Positions 51,856 to 60,669 of a DNA stretch of 64,000 nt are shown here, piece after piece (position 1 is the stretch's first letter; the number at the start of each line of letters is the position of its first letter). Under the pieces are notes generated by a model. That model had not been told where the DNA came from. It did no database searches and was given only the letters and a program-made list of their open reading frames with translations. Source of the stretch: Gammaproteobacteria bacterium (lineage in GTDB: Bacteria; Pseudomonadota; Gammaproteobacteria; Pseudomonadales; UBA5518); the NCBI GenBank assembly GCA_016718385.1, contig JADKDK010000002.1, forward strand, positions 620,001 to 684,000. Reading direction: 5' to 3'. The position numbers and the translations under genes are program-made.

Positions 51856-52623
51856 TCAGCGCCCTTTCCACTGCGGGCGGCGTTTCTCGGCAAATGCCCT
51901 GGGGCCTTCCTGCGCATCCTCGCTCATGTACGCGTGCTCGTGCGCTGCCCGCGCTGCCTGCAATGCCGCCGAGCGTCCCATTTCGGTGGCGAGCATCACG
52001 GTCTCGCGCCCGGCCCTCACCGATAGCGGTGCGCCCTCGAGGATCTCGCCCGCCAATTCGAGCGCCGCCTCCATCAGGCGCTCCGGTTCGGCGAGACGGT
52101 TGACCAGGCCGATTTCGTAGGCGCGCTGTGCCGTGATCGGCTTTCCGGTCAGGATGATCTCCATCATGATCCGCTGCGGGATCATGTGGATCAGCGGCGC
52201 GGCCCACGGCGAGCCCCGGCCCACCTTCACCTCGGTAATGGCGAACTTCGCGTTCGTGCTCGCGACGCACAGGTCGCAGCCCTGGGCGATCATCCAGCCA
52301 CCGGCGAAGGCCACGCCGTTGACGGCCGCGATCGTCGGCTTGGACAGCTCGATGTTGTCATAGGGCAGCGGGAACATGTCGCGCGGCGGCACCTGCATGC
52401 CCGTTTCCACCATCTCCTTCAGGTCGCCGCCGGCGCAGAAGGCCTTCTCGCCCGCGCCGGTCAGGATGGCGACGCGCAACGCCGGGTCGCGCTCGAAACG
52501 GTTCCACGCCGCGCGCAGGCCGTCGCGCACCTCGCCACTCAGGCAGTTGCGCGTATCGGGCCGGTCGATGGTGATGATCGCGATGCCGCCATCGCGCACG
52601 TCGAAGAGTACGGCATCGCTCAT
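51856..52623 (-). CDS. Enoyl-CoA hydratase/isomerase family protein (crotonase fold)
   Basis: A 255-residue crotonase with FCAGGDLKEM and NGVAFAGGWMIAQGCDL for the oxyanion hole and ITEVKVG carrying the Glu of the second catalytic position. The first catalytic Glu of true hydratases (GGCE) is replaced by Met (GGWM), so isomerase, lyase or thioesterase-type chemistry should be considered beside hydration. The start ATG overlaps the stop of the CoA-transferase gene (ATGA). It acts within the minus-strand acyl-CoA operon, next to the lyase and dehydrogenase. Confidence 0.88.
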   Translation of the reverse strand: MSDAVLFDVRDGGIAIITIDRPDTRNCLSGEVRDGLRAAWNRFERDPALRVAILTGAGEKAFCAGGDLKEMVETGMQVPPRDMFPLPYDNIELSKPTIAAVNGVAFAGGWMIAQGCDLCVASTNAKFAITEVKVGRGSPWAAPLIHMIPQRIMMEIILTGKPITAQRAYEIGLVNRLAEPERLMEAALELAGEILEGAPLSVRAGRETVMLATEMGRSAALQAARAAHEHAYMSEDAQEGPRAFAEKRRPQWKGR

Positions 52624-53896
52624 CAGAACCCCCGCTGCTGGATGATATGGGACGCCCGCTGCAGTTCTTCGCGGAAATCCGGATGGGCGATCGCGATCAG
52701 GCGGCGCGTGCGCTCGGCGAGTGTCTGTCCCCTGAGTTCGGCGGCGCCGAATTCCGTGACGATCACGTCGACCTCGCTGCGCGCGGTGGTGACCGGTCCC
52801 GACAGCCCGATCGTGATGCGGCTGAGCTCGTTCCCTTTCGCGGTCGCGGGCAGCGCGATGATCGAATGCCCGCCGGGGGATCGGGCGCCGGCGCGCACGA
52901 AGTCCACTTGCCCGCCGGTGCCGCCCATATAAGCCGAGCCGCTCTGTTCCGCATTGACCTGGCCGGTGAGGTCAACCTCGAGCGCCGAGTTGATCGTCAC
53001 CAGCCGGCTGAGGCGCGCGCGAGCACGGCCGCGTCGTGCGTGTAGGCCGTGCTGCACATGCGGATCGCAGGGTTGCGCTGCGCCCAGGCGTAGAGACGCT
53101 TCGTGCCGATCAGCGCGCCGTTGATCGACACGCCGGCATCGACTTCCTTGCGCGCATTCGTGACCACGCCGGCCTCGACCAGTTCCACCAGCCCGTCGCC
53201 GAGCATGCCGGAATGCACCCCCAGGTCCTTGCGATCGTGGAGCAGGCGCAGGATGGCATCCGGCACCGCGCCGACGCCGGTCTGGATCACCGCGCCGTCG
53301 CCGATATAGGCGGCGCAGTGGCGGGCAATCGCCTGATCGGTCTCGGAGATCCTGCCGGCGGGCACTTCCACCGGCGCACGCGAGACATGTACCGCCACGT
53401 CGATCGCTGCGGCGGGGATCGTCTCGCCCGGCGTATGCGGCACCTGCTCGTTCACCTCGGCAATGACGACGCGTGCCCTGTCCACGGCGGCGCGAACATG
53501 GTCGCTGATCAGTCCGTAGCTGTGATTGCCGCTTTCATCGGCGGGGCTGACCTGGATGAACGCCACGTCACAACCGATGATGCCGGCGGTGATCATCGGG
53601 CCGATCTGGCTGACATGGGCCGGGATCACGGCCAGCTTGCCCGCTCTGGTCATGCCGCGTAGCGCGCCGATCGCCCCCATGCTGGACAACGCGAAGCTCG
53701 CGGTTGTCTCGGGCGTGAACAGCCCGGAAAAGCTGGTCGCAATGAAGGCCGAAAGCCCGCCGATGTCCCTGCCTTGCGCGATCAGCGCCTCGACCAGGGT
53801 CGTCGGCTCACCGCAGGCCTGGCCCATGACGATACGGTCGCCAGGGCGCAGGAATCGCGCGAGGTCCAGCCCCGCGGCGTCGGTGAGGACCGTCAT
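52623..53896 (-). pseudogene. Acetyl-CoA hydrolase/transferase (Cat1-type CoA-transferase) with frameshift
   Basis: A Cat1/4-hydroxybutyrate-type CoA-transferase of about 424 residues if the frame is restored. The upstream part, 53896-52997, covers the N-terminal domain and central region (FRRPGDRIV-like start, VIQTGVGAVPDAIL, SGMLGDGLVELV). The downstream part resumes with LSRLVTINSALEVDLTGQVN in another frame. The break is in an alternating GC tract at 53011-53021, where two extra bases fit. It could be a decayed gene, a slippage-prone switch or a base-call error. The 3' end overlaps the crotonase start and the 5' end overlaps the lyase stop, which suggests recent function. Confidence 0.8.
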
Positions 53897-54825
53897 CAGC
53901 GTCCCGCCTGCCTGAGCAGCAGCCGGGCACGCGCGAGGTGTGGCCGATCGAGCATCGCGCCCTTGTGGCCGATGGTACCAACACCCGGATTGGCGGCGAA
54001 GAGATCGACGATCTCCTGCGCCGCCGCCAGTTCCTCTTCAGCCGGCGTGAAGGCGGCGTTGATCACCTCGACCTGCGCCGGATGGATTGCCAGCATCCCG
54101 CGATAACCGTCACGGCGGACTTTCTCGGCCCGCTGGCGCAACCCGTCGAGGTCACGGAAATCGCCCTGGATCGTCTCGATCGCGGCAACGCCCGCCGCCG
54201 CCGCGCCGAGCAGGCACAGGCTGCGCGCCAGCTCGTAGGTGAAGGAGTAGCTGCCATCGGCATTGCGGTTGCAACTCGCGCCGATCGAATCGGCGAGATC
54301 CTCCGCACCCCAGCTGAGGGCGACGACGCGCGGCGCGCCGGCATAGCTGCCGGTGGTGAACATGGCCTCGGCCGTTTCCGTCACCAGCACGATCACCCGG
54401 GTCGAGCCCTGCTCGATCCCGTTGGCGACTTCCAGCGCCGAGAGATAGTGGTCGAGCAGCTCGACATCGGCGCGGCCGCGCGCCTTGGGCAGCATGATGC
54501 CCCCGGGATGGGCCGGCATGATCGCCGCAAGGTCCGCGAGCGTGTGCGCACCGTCCAGCGGGTTGACCCTGACCCACAGCCGATCGCGGCCTTGCGCATG
54601 GGCCATCAGGAAATCGGCGATCAGGCCGCGTGCCCTGGGCTTTTCCGCGTCGGCAACCGCATCCTCGAGGTCGAAGATGACGATGTCTGCCGGGCCGGCC
54701 GTCGCCTTTTCCATTTTCTTCTCGCTGTCGCCCGGCGCGAACAGCCATGAGCGCGCACTGAAAATATCCTCCTGCATCGCCATTTCCATCACTCTTTCCC
54801 CGACAGAAAAATCACGCGCCCCCAT
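53896..54825 (-). CDS. HpcH/HpaI aldolase/citrate lyase beta-subunit-like CoA ester lyase
   Basis: A 309-residue TIM-barrel lyase with SWLFAPGDSEKKMEKATAGP, DIVIFDLEDAVADAEKPRAR holding the metal-binding Glu-Asp, RVNPLDG and GYRGMLAIHPAQVEVIN. These match the CitE/malyl-CoA and citramalyl-CoA lyase branch. The start at 54825 is preceded by GAGG 8 bases upstream and lies 10 bp after the acyl-CoA dehydrogenase stop. Beside a CoA-transferase and a hydratase it could split a citramalyl- or malyl-type CoA into acetyl-CoA and a 2-oxo acid. Confidence 0.88.
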   Translation of the reverse strand: MGARDFSVGERVMEMAMQEDIFSARSWLFAPGDSEKKMEKATAGPADIVIFDLEDAVADAEKPRARGLIADFLMAHAQGRDRLWVRVNPLDGAHTLADLAAIMPAHPGGIMLPKARGRADVELLDHYLSALEVANGIEQGSTRVIVLVTETAEAMFTTGSYAGAPRVVALSWGAEDLADSIGASCNRNADGSYSFTYELARSLCLLGAAAAGVAAIETIQGDFRDLDGLRQRAEKVRRDGYRGMLAIHPAQVEVINAAFTPAEEELAAAQEIVDLFAANPGVGTIGHKGAMLDRPHLARARLLLRQAGR

Positions 54826-54835
54826 CAGGCCGGCC

Positions 54836-56026
54836 TCAGTAAGACTTCGGAAGCTCCAGAACCTTCTCGGCGAGGAAGTTCAGGATCATGTGCGGGCTGA
54901 CCGGCGCGGTCCTCGGGATGAGGACCTCGCGCAAATACCGCTCGACATGATATTCCTGCGCATAGCCCATGCCGCCCAGCGTCAGCATGGCCGTATGGCA
55001 GGCCTCGAAGCCGGCCTCGGCAGCCAGGTATTTCCCGGCGTTGGCCTCGACGCCACACTCCTTTCCTTTGTCGAACAGGGTCGCGGCCTTCATCACCATC
55101 AGATTGGCCGCCTCCACCTGGGCCCAGCATTTCGCCAGCGGGTGCTGGATGCCCTGGTTCATGCCGATCGGGCGATCGAACACGATGCGCTCCCGTGCAT
55201 AGCGTGCCGCCCGCTGGATCGCCACGCGCCCCAGCCCGATCGCCTCGGCACCGATCAGGATGCGCTCGGGATTGAGGCCGTGGAGGATGATCCTGAAACC
55301 ATCGCCTTCGGCGCCGATCCGGTCCGCTTCGGGTATGAAAAGATCATTGATGAACAGCATGTTCGAACCGACCGCGTGCCGTCCCATCTTGGGGATGAGA
55401 CGATGCTCGATCCTCGACCGGTCCAGATCGGTGAAAAACAACGAGAGGCCGTCGGTCTTGCGCTTGACCTGATCGAGCGGCGTGGTGCGCGCAAGCAGCA
55501 TCATCTTGTCCGCCACATGGGCGTTGGTGATCCAGATTTTCTCGCCATTGACCAGGTAGCCGTCGTCGCGCCTTTCCGCGCGGGTCTTGAGCCTGGTCGT
55601 ATCGAGGCCGGTATTGGGCTCGGTCACCGCGAAGCAGATCCGGTGCTCGCCACGCAACACCGGCGGGATCATCCGCTGCTGCTGCTCCTGCGTGCCGAAC
55701 CGCGCGATCGGCTCCAGGCTGAATACCGGGCCATGGATGCTGGAGGCCGCAGCCATTCCGCCGCCCGCCTCGGCCACGGCCTGCATCATGATCGCCGCCT
55801 CGGTGATGCCGAGGCCGGCACCGCCGACCGATTCCGGCATGGCGATGCCGAGCCAGCCGGCCTCGGCCATCGACTGGTGGAACTCATGCGGAAAGACGGA
55901 ATCCCGGTCACGTTCGAGCCAGTACTCGTCCGCAAACCGGGAACAATGCCGGAGCACCGTTTCCCGGATGTTCTGCTGATCTTCTGTAAGCGATAGATCC
56001 ACGGTCCTGATCCCTGCTGCCTGCAA
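54836..56026 (-). CDS. Acyl-CoA dehydrogenase family protein
   Basis: A 396-residue flavoprotein with LTEDQQNIRETVLRHCSRFA, FAVTEPNTGLDTTRLKT, GEKIWITNAHVADKM and the C-terminal GMGYAQEYHVERYLREV. The usual base motif Y/E-G-T is not seen; RTAPVSPHMILNF occupies that place, as in a sub-branch with an alternative catalytic residue. It would oxidise an acyl-CoA to the enoyl-CoA with electron-transfer flavoprotein. It lies 39 bp after the CaiB gene, and the lyase gene starts 10 bp after its stop. Confidence 0.88.
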   Translation of the reverse strand: MQAAGIRTVDLSLTEDQQNIRETVLRHCSRFADEYWLERDRDSVFPHEFHQSMAEAGWLGIAMPESVGGAGLGITEAAIMMQAVAEAGGGMAAASSIHGPVFSLEPIARFGTQEQQQRMIPPVLRGEHRICFAVTEPNTGLDTTRLKTRAERRDDGYLVNGEKIWITNAHVADKMMLLARTTPLDQVKRKTDGLSLFFTDLDRSRIEHRLIPKMGRHAVGSNMLFINDLFIPEADRIGAEGDGFRIILHGLNPERILIGAEAIGLGRVAIQRAARYARERIVFDRPIGMNQGIQHPLAKCWAQVEAANLMVMKAATLFDKGKECGVEANAGKYLAAEAGFEACHTAMLTLGGMGYAQEYHVERYLREVLIPRTAPVSPHMILNFLAEKVLELPKSY

Positions 56027-56065
56027 ATTTTTCCGGCGTGCTGCTTTCCTGCGATCTGCGGGTGC

Positions 56066-57274
56066 TCAGACGATGCCACCCGACCCGGGCTCGCGCTGCA
56101 CCGCGCTGTCCTCCGGCGCGCTCAGACCGAACTCCTCCAGCACCTCACGGGTGTGGGCGCCGAGTCTCGGCGCGGGGCCAGCGACATGTCCCGGGGTTTG
56201 CGAGAACCATGTCGGCACGCCGGGGAAGCGCACGGGGCCGTTGGGCGTCTCCACCGTCTCGAAGAAGCCGACCGCGTCCAGATGCGGATTGTCGAACAGC
56301 TCATCGGGTGTGCGCAGCGGCGCGGCCGGTATATCCAGCGCGCGGAGCAGGTCCAGCCAGTCCCGCGTCGTTCGCTCCCGGAAGGTTTCCCCCAGCAACG
56401 CGTAAACGGTGTCGATCTGCCGCGCCCGCTGCGCGAGCGTGGCGAAGCTGTCGCTGGCCCATGCCGGGCGCACGGACTCGATGAACGCAGACCATTGCTT
56501 GTCGTTGTAGACCAGCGCGGAAATATAGCCGTCCCTGGTGCGGTACGGCCGGCGGTTGGGCGCCACGACGCGCGGGTAGACCGCCGGGCCGAGCGGCGGG
56601 TCGAACATCGCGCCATTGGCATGTTCGACCAGCATGAACGACGCCATGGTCTCGAACATGCTGACCTCGACCTCCTGGCCCTCGCCGGTGCGCTCGCGGT
56701 GGAACAGCGCCAGCATCGTGGCATAGAGCGCCGTCATGCCGGCGACCTTGTCGGCGATGATCGTGCCGACATAGTTCGCCTCGCCGGTCAGCATCTGCTG
56801 CACGGCGGGCAAACCGCATTCCGCCTGGATGGTGTCGTCGTAGGCGGTCAGGTCCGCATCGGGGCCGCGGCGGCCATATCCGTAGCAGTTGGTGTAGACG
56901 ATCGACGGATTGATCGCGAAGACATCCGCATAGCTGAACCCGAGCCTTGCGATCGCCCTCGCACGCATCGAGTGGATGAACACGTCCGCGTGCCTGACGA
57001 GTTCGCGCAACGCGCTCTTGCCGGCCTCGGACCGCAGGTCGAGCACGACACTGCGCTTGCCGCGATTCACATTGACGAAGACGCCGCTCATCCCGGGCTC
57101 CGGCCCGACGGAGATATTCCGGGTATTGTCGCCCTCCGGTGCCTCGATCTTGATCACGTCCGCACCCATGTCGGCCATGATCTGGGTGCTGTAGGGCCCC
57201 ATCACCATCGCCGTCAGATCGATCACCCGTACGCCCGACAGCGGTCCCGCATGCTTCACGCCATTACTCTCCAA
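56066..57274 (-). CDS. CaiB/BaiF-family (class III) CoA-transferase
   Basis: A 402-residue CoA-transferase with GVRVIDLTAMVMGPYSTQIM, ADMGADVIKIEAP, RGKRSVVLDLRSEAGKSALR and GYGRRGPDADLTAYDD, in which D146 is the likely catalytic Asp. It would place CoA on a carboxylate using succinyl-CoA or another thioester as donor. It is the first gene of the minus-strand run 57274-50599: transferase, acyl-CoA dehydrogenase, lyase, Cat1-type transferase, crotonase, transporter. The next upstream gene, Rieske copy B paralogue, is 49 bp away on the same strand and might be in the same transcript. Confidence 0.9.
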   Translation of the reverse strand: MESNGVKHAGPLSGVRVIDLTAMVMGPYSTQIMADMGADVIKIEAPEGDNTRNISVGPEPGMSGVFVNVNRGKRSVVLDLRSEAGKSALRELVRHADVFIHSMRARAIARLGFSYADVFAINPSIVYTNCYGYGRRGPDADLTAYDDTIQAECGLPAVQQMLTGEANYVGTIIADKVAGMTALYATMLALFHRERTGEGQEVEVSMFETMASFMLVEHANGAMFDPPLGPAVYPRVVAPNRRPYRTRDGYISALVYNDKQWSAFIESVRPAWASDSFATLAQRARQIDTVYALLGETFRERTTRDWLDLLRALDIPAAPLRTPDELFDNPHLDAVGFFETVETPNGPVRFPGVPTWFSQTPGHVAGPAPRLGAHTREVLEEFGLSAPEDSAVQREPGSGGIV

Positions 57275-57323
57275 CGTGTTTCAATCCGGCCAGGCATTGC
57301 CGCGCATGGCGGCGCGGCAGGGC

Positions 57324-58691
57324 TCATTCGAGCTTGCGCGGCGCGCCCGTGCCCATGTATTTCGCCAGGTTACGGTGCAAGTTGGCCGTGCTGCGTTCCA
57401 TGTAGGGATTGGGCTTCAAACCGCTCAAGCCCAGGGATTTCATCCCTTGCTGCACAGCGGCCATGTTCGAGAAATCCTGGGACAGTACGTAGCACCAGTC
57501 TTCGGCGGTCGCTTCGCAATACTCCCACTCCGGCTGCGGTTCCTCGCCTTGCGGGAACAGCTGATAGACAACGGCCTCGAAGATGCACTTGTCGGGGTTG
57601 TAGCCGCAGGGCCGGGCGGTGTAGCACAGGGCGTTGTTGACGGAGTGCCCGATCTGGAAGTTCGGGAAGATCTGCCAGGCGGTCCCGCTCCTGCCGACAT
57701 GCGCGGGATCGACGGTCGGCCAGACCACGCCGCGCGCCTCGTCATCGCGCCGCGCCGACTCGAGCCAGTGCTTGAGCACCTGGTCGGCCGGCGTTCCTTC
57801 CGGCAGTTCGTCCTTCAGCCGCAGCGCCGCATCGACGAGCGTCTGCGTCGTGTTGGTGTTCGCCTTCTGCCAGGTATAGAGCTGCATTTCCGCGGTCGAG
57901 ATACGCGGGTCGCCCTTGCCGACCCGAAGCTTGGCCGACTGGTTCTCGTCCATGCCCTTCGGCGCGTCATAGCCGATATTGCTGTGCTTTCCCTGCACCC
58001 TGGCCCAGCCGCGAAACTCCCCGAATTTCATGAACTCCGGATGCGTCGTCTGGACATGGTAGGTCTCGTTGAATGCCTCCAGGGCGACCTTCCAGTTGCA
58101 GTCGAAGATGCCCCACTTGCGCCACCTGCTGCGCATGTTCTGGAGCTGGAACGGGTCGAGCATGGTGGCGGCGGGCTCGAGAAAGTCGCGCAACGGCTCG
58201 CAATCGCGGTCCATGTTGATCCAGATCCAGCCGCCCCAGGTGTCCACGTCGACCTTGCTCAGCCCGGCACATTCGTCGCTCAGCGCGCCCTGCCAGTCCT
58301 CCTTGTAGGGCGCGTGCGTGTTCGCGCCCTCGAGGTTGAAGCGCCACCCGTGGTAACCGCAAATGAACTGGCTTCTCCTGCCCCTGGCGTTCTTCGCTCC
58401 CTGCGGGACATCGACGAGGCGGCGCCCGCGATGCGGGCAGACATTGTGATAGGCGCGGATCTGGTCCGGCGCCGTGCGCACGATCAGCACCGAGTCATCG
58501 AGGATTTCATAGGACAGGTAATTGCCGACCTCGGGGATGTCCTCGAGTCGACCGACCATTTGCCATACCTTGCGCCACAGCTTGTCGCGCTCGGCACGGG
58601 CATACTCCTCGGAAATATAGGCTTCGACCGGGTAGATTACCGGGCACGCCAGATCCTCGGTGGTTTCGTCGATCCTGGGCTTTTGACTCAT
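57324..58691 (-). CDS. Aromatic-ring-hydroxylating dioxygenase alpha subunit (Rieske), copy B paralogue
   Basis: A 455-residue Rieske oxygenase with CPHRGRRL and CGYHGWRF cluster motifs and the block NWKVALEAFNETYHVQTTHP. The start at ATG 58691 has AGGGGAGA 7 bases upstream. It parallels the protein at 34016-35395 throughout (DTWGGWIW-x-NMD, LVDAALRLxDELPEGTPAD). No NTF2-fold gene follows. Its promoter region contains two GntR-type sites and is shared with the regulator gene at 59004. It may be the first gene of a transcript that includes the CoA operon to 50599. Confidence 0.92.
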   Translation of the reverse strand: MSQKPRIDETTEDLACPVIYPVEAYISEEYARAERDKLWRKVWQMVGRLEDIPEVGNYLSYEILDDSVLIVRTAPDQIRAYHNVCPHRGRRLVDVPQGAKNARGRRSQFICGYHGWRFNLEGANTHAPYKEDWQGALSDECAGLSKVDVDTWGGWIWINMDRDCEPLRDFLEPAATMLDPFQLQNMRSRWRKWGIFDCNWKVALEAFNETYHVQTTHPEFMKFGEFRGWARVQGKHSNIGYDAPKGMDENQSAKLRVGKGDPRISTAEMQLYTWQKANTNTTQTLVDAALRLKDELPEGTPADQVLKHWLESARRDDEARGVVWPTVDPAHVGRSGTAWQIFPNFQIGHSVNNALCYTARPCGYNPDKCIFEAVVYQLFPQGEEPQPEWEYCEATAEDWCYVLSQDFSNMAAVQQGMKSLGLSGLKPNPYMERSTANLHRNLAKYMGTGAPRKLE

Positions 58692-58815
58692 CGCATTCTC
58701 CCCTGCTGTGACGGGCCAACACGCCGACACCTCGGCGCGAGAGCGCATATCGCGCGGACCAGCGGCCAATGGTCCTGGAACGCTCGCCACTCCTCTGGAT
58801 GCGCGCGAACCAGAC

Positions 58816-58827
58816 AATATGTCCGGA
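58816..58827. promoter_or_regulatory. TATGTCCGGACT operator-like half-palindrome
   Basis: TGTCCGGAC with only the last arm base changed from the TGTCCGGACA core. The left side AATATGTCC matches the right arm GGACATATTC of operator 2 at 10086-10105. It is 125 bp upstream of the Rieske start and 81 bp from the perfect site at 58897, giving the same two-site spacing class as the pair at 10010-10105. Confidence 0.5.
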
Positions 58828-58886
58828 CTGCCAAGCTCGCATGTTTTTTCACTTCGATCAATATATTTGCCTATTTTTCATATTGA

Positions 58887-58915
58887 TTGACATGTTTGTC
58901 CGGACACATTCTAAT
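58887..58915 (+). promoter_or_regulatory. Sigma-70 promoter of the GntR gene with operator in the spacer
   Basis: TTGACA at 58887-58892 is a perfect -35 box, and TCTAAT at 58910-58915 is a five-of-six -10 box, 17 bp apart. The operator TGTCCGGACA occupies 58897-58906 inside that spacer. A protein bound there would block polymerase, so negative autoregulation is strongly suggested. The gap to the ATG at 59004 is an 85-base leader. Confidence 0.7.
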
Positions 58916-59003
58916 CCAAGGTATGTCGGGCCAAGGCGCCACCACCATCGGGCCCGGCAGGAAGACAGCGTCGCGTGTGCCGCATGACGGCCGAGGGGGG
59001 AGC

Positions 59004-59813
59004 ATGAGATCAAGGGCTGATTCCGGCGCGGGCCGTGCAAACCCGCCCCGAGACGCACACGGCGTGACCCGCAAGACCAGCGTCGAGCCCAGGGGCCCCC
59101 TCTACCTGCGCATCGCGCGCGCTCTAAAGGAAGAGATCGTGAGCGGGGCGTACATGGTCGGATCGCTGCTCCCGACCGAAGAGGCGCTGTGCGAACGTTT
59201 TTCGGTGAGCCGTTACACCGTGCGCGAAGCGCTGAGACTATTGCGTGATGAGGGCCTCGTGTCGTCGCGAAAGGGAGCCGGCACGGTCGTCATCCCGCCG
59301 CGCTCCTCGGGCTCCGACATCCACCACGTCATGTCGATCAACGACCTGCTGGCGTTCGGGGCCGACACGCGCTTTGCGATCGAATCGATCAGGACGGTGA
59401 CGATCGACGCAAAGCTCGCCTCGCGCAGCGGGTTGCCGGTCGGCGAGGAGTGGCTGGAAGTCTGTGGCTACAGGTATTCGGAAGGCATCGATGCGCCGGT
59501 TTGCAGGGCGCAGTACTACATCAACCGCGCCTATGCCGCGGTGGGTCGGCTGCTGCAGCGCCACAGCGGCCCGATATTCCCGCTGATCGAGGACATGTTC
59601 GGCCAGAGCATCGTCGAGGTCCAGCAACAGATCTCCGCCACGCTGATCTCCCCTGCGCTGGCAACCGGCCTGAAGGTCAAGGAGGGATCGGCTGCGCTCG
59701 AGGTGCGTCGCAGCTACAAGACAGCCGACGGGATGATTGCCCAGGTGACCATCAACACCCATCCGGCATCGCGTTTTCAGCACGCGATGACGATGCGCCG
59801 CGCGAGGGCGTAG
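59004..59813 (+). CDS. GntR-family transcriptional regulator, HutC/UTRA type
   Basis: A 269-residue regulator. The winged helix-turn-helix runs about residues 35-100: LYLRIARALKEEIVSGAYMV, LLPTEEALCERFSVSRYTVR, DEGLVSSRKGAGTVV. A UTRA ligand domain follows to about 260 with LEVCGYRYSEGIDAPVCRAQ and FGQSIVEVQQQISA. The start is placed at ATG 59004 after GAGGGGGGAG; the frame remains open upstream into the promoter box, which cannot be coding. It is divergent from the Rieske gene at 57324-58691 and convergent with DedA (11 bp). TGTCCGGACA sites at 58816-58906 and 10010-10105 are its likely targets. Confidence 0.9.
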   Translation: MRSRADSGAGRANPPRDAHGVTRKTSVEPRGPLYLRIARALKEEIVSGAYMVGSLLPTEEALCERFSVSRYTVREALRLLRDEGLVSSRKGAGTVVIPPRSSGSDIHHVMSINDLLAFGADTRFAIESIRTVTIDAKLASRSGLPVGEEWLEVCGYRYSEGIDAPVCRAQYYINRAYAAVGRLLQRHSGPIFPLIEDMFGQSIVEVQQQISATLISPALATGLKVKEGSAALEVRRSYKTADGMIAQVTINTHPASRFQHAMTMRRARA

Positions 59814-59824
59814 GGCGAGCGGGG

Positions 59825-60490
59825 CTATGACTCCGCGGGCGAGCGCAGCGCCGCCGCCTCGCGCCGGTGCCTGATCACGCCGATGACCGCGGGCATCAGG
59901 GAGAGCAGCACGATCGCGACCACGACCAGGCTGAAGTTCTCCTTTACCACCGGCACATTGCCGAACAGGTAGCCCGCGAACACGCAGATCCCCACCCAGA
60001 GCACGGCGCCGACCACGTTGTAGGCCGCGAACTTGCCGTAGCTCATCGCGCCGATGCCCGCCACGAAGGGAGCGAAGGTGCGGATGATCGGGATGAAGCG
60101 CGCGATGATGATGGTCTTGCCACCGTACTTCTCGTAGAAGGCGTGGGTCTTCTGCAGATGCTCGGGGTTGAAGAAGCGCGACTTCGGATAGTGGAAGACC
60201 TTCGGTCCGACGTAGCGGCCGATCGAATAGTTGACCGTGTCGCCGAGGATCGCCGCGACGGTGAGCAGACCGAACAGCACCCAGACGTCCAGGCTGCCGA
60301 GCGCCGCGAAGGCCCCGGCCGCGAACAGCAGCGAATCGCCCGGCAGTATCGGCGTCACCACCAGCCCGGTCTCGCAGAACACGATGACGAACAGCAGCGT
60401 GTAGGTGTGCACGCCATACTGCGCGATGATCTCGGCGAGGTGGCGGTCGAGATGCAGGAAGAAATCGATGAACCAGTGAACGAATTCCAT
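59825..60490 (-). CDS. DedA-family membrane protein
   Basis: A 221-residue polytopic protein with five or six hydrophobic segments. The motifs ETGLVVTPILPGDSLLFAAG, GDTVNYSIGRYVG and IARFIPIIRTFAPFVAG (the F/I-x-R-F-x-P-x-x-R pattern) are those of the DedA/VTT superfamily. ATG 60490 follows GGAG by 9 bases; the 25 upstream codons lack a site. Members flip lipid carriers or transport ions and are broadly conserved, so this is likely a housekeeping gene adjoining the catabolic cluster. Confidence 0.92.
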   Translation of the reverse strand: MEFVHWFIDFFLHLDRHLAEIIAQYGVHTYTLLFVIVFCETGLVVTPILPGDSLLFAAGAFAALGSLDVWVLFGLLTVAAILGDTVNYSIGRYVGPKVFHYPKSRFFNPEHLQKTHAFYEKYGGKTIIIARFIPIIRTFAPFVAGIGAMSYGKFAAYNVVGAVLWVGICVFAGYLFGNVPVVKENFSLVVVAIVLLSLMPAVIGVIRHRREAAALRSPAES

Positions 60491-60669
60491 GAAGGCTCCG
60501 GGCGGCGCCACTCCGTGATGGCGCGGCAACGGAATCAATTCTAGCCCGAAACGGTGCGGCGCCACTGCGGGCGCCTCCCGAGCCGCCGCGATGCTAAACT
60601 TCGCCGCCGGGTGCGCGGTAGTGCGCCCGCCTTTACGACAACACGATAACGACCGAACGGGAACTCGCG

